This document shows, one piece after another, positions 29,470-29,544 of a DNA stretch of 29,544 bases (positions within the stretch are counted from its first letter, which is position 1; each line of letters starts with the position of its first letter). The notes under the pieces are model-generated. The model saw only the letters and a program-made list of their open reading frames with translations. It was not told where the DNA came from and searched no databases. The translations under genes were made by a program, and so were the position numbers. The DNA is from a virus. The DNA is taken from IMG/VR virus record IMGVR_UViG_3300009183_000266, positions 1 through 29,544 of that record; one strand, 5' to 3'.

Positions 29470-29516
29470 GGGGCTAATAAGAAGGGGCAAACAGCAGTTT
29501 AAAAGGGGCAAATAAG
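29470..29516 (+). repeat. Repeated GGGGC-A/T-rich motif
   Basis: AAGGGGCAAA occurs at 29482-29491 and 29503-29512, 21 bp apart (two helical turns). GGGGCTAATAAG at 29470-29481 is matched by GGGGCAAATAAG at 29505-29516. Arm-type integrase or excisionase sites are possible. Confidence 0.45.
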
Positions 29517-29518
29517 CG

Positions 29519-29544
29519 ATGCGTCAACGCTCTAACGACCACCT
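29519..29544 (+). CDS. Start of a truncated gene at the window edge (possible integrase)
   Basis: An ATG at 29519 opens a frame (MRQRSNDH...) cut by the window end after nine codons. A GGGG lies 10 nt upstream and a promoter-like element further up. An integrase is expected beside a tRNA attachment core, but nothing in these few residues shows it. Confidence 0.25.

Noticed and set aside
29217-29477. 86-aa plus-strand ORF across the att region
   Set aside because: It crosses the hairpin and the tRNA fragment and has no ribosome site or domain; chance opening.
1-29544. CRISPR array, IS element or rRNA
   Set aside because: No regularly spaced short repeats, transposase motifs or rRNA-like sequence were seen; the repeats found are coding duplications or short control motifs.

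Overview
The window is a contiguous piece of a tailed, siphovirus-like phage or prophage. It carries an HK97-type head module, a long-tail module with tail-assembly chaperones and a tape measure, a cluster of small membrane and secreted proteins, and a replication module on the opposite strand. It ends in a tRNA-Ala 3' fragment that looks like an integration site, which points to a temperate phage. No host chromosomal genes are recognisable. The host cannot be read from the sequence. A planctomycete is one possibility (LamG-rich receptor modules, a papain-like protease, small Cys-rich proteins), but that is inference. Terminase and portal genes are not in the window and must lie outside it.

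Layout. 1-3135 (+): host-contact or tail-fibre proteins, including a three-LamG-domain protein with a recent internal duplication. 3135-7024 (+): a densely overlapping cluster of small proteins, several with one or two membrane segments, a staphylococcal-nuclease-type DNase and a papain-family (C1) cysteine protease. This is probably the lysis and host-takeover cassette. No classical peptidoglycan endolysin is visible. 7093-9727 (+): prohead protease, major capsid protein and a probable head accessory protein, followed by a UUCG hairpin. 9798-13195 (+): head-tail connector, head closure, gp10-like, tail terminator and tail tube proteins. 13223-13866: tail-assembly chaperone pair with a CCCAAAA -1 frameshift site. 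13859-18316: an unrecognised 546-aa protein and the tape measure. 18319-20886: a distal tail protein split by a T10 tract and ending in a PKD domain, then a Cys-rich protein.

21050-28649 (-): a RuvC-like resolvase, thyX, small proteins, an SF2 helicase, a protein with a zinc-finger tail, a probable ssDNA-binding protein, a prim-pol, a CsrA homologue and an unknown protein. The operon is driven from a roughly 350-bp control region (28650-28999) with divergent sigma70-like promoters and repeated motifs. 29000-29544 (+): a small possible regulator, the tRNA-Ala fragment, a promoter and the first codons of a gene that may be the integrase.

The standout observation is in the helicase gene. An intein interrupts the DECH box between E and C, and a complete 198-aa EDxHD/Vsr-type homing endonuclease is encoded in a different reading frame entirely inside the intein. 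It has its own Shine-Dalgarno, made from the intein's conserved Pro-Gly-Asp codons, and its stop lies two codons before the intein's terminal Asn. Both frames are open over about 600 bp. This differs from the usual in-frame intein endonuclease and resembles an intermediate towards 'fractured' split-intein loci. Other notable points are a phage csrA whose own Shine-Dalgarno sits in a GGA-loop hairpin (possible autoregulation), the homopolymer break in the PKD tail protein, and the frameshift-linked tail chaperones.
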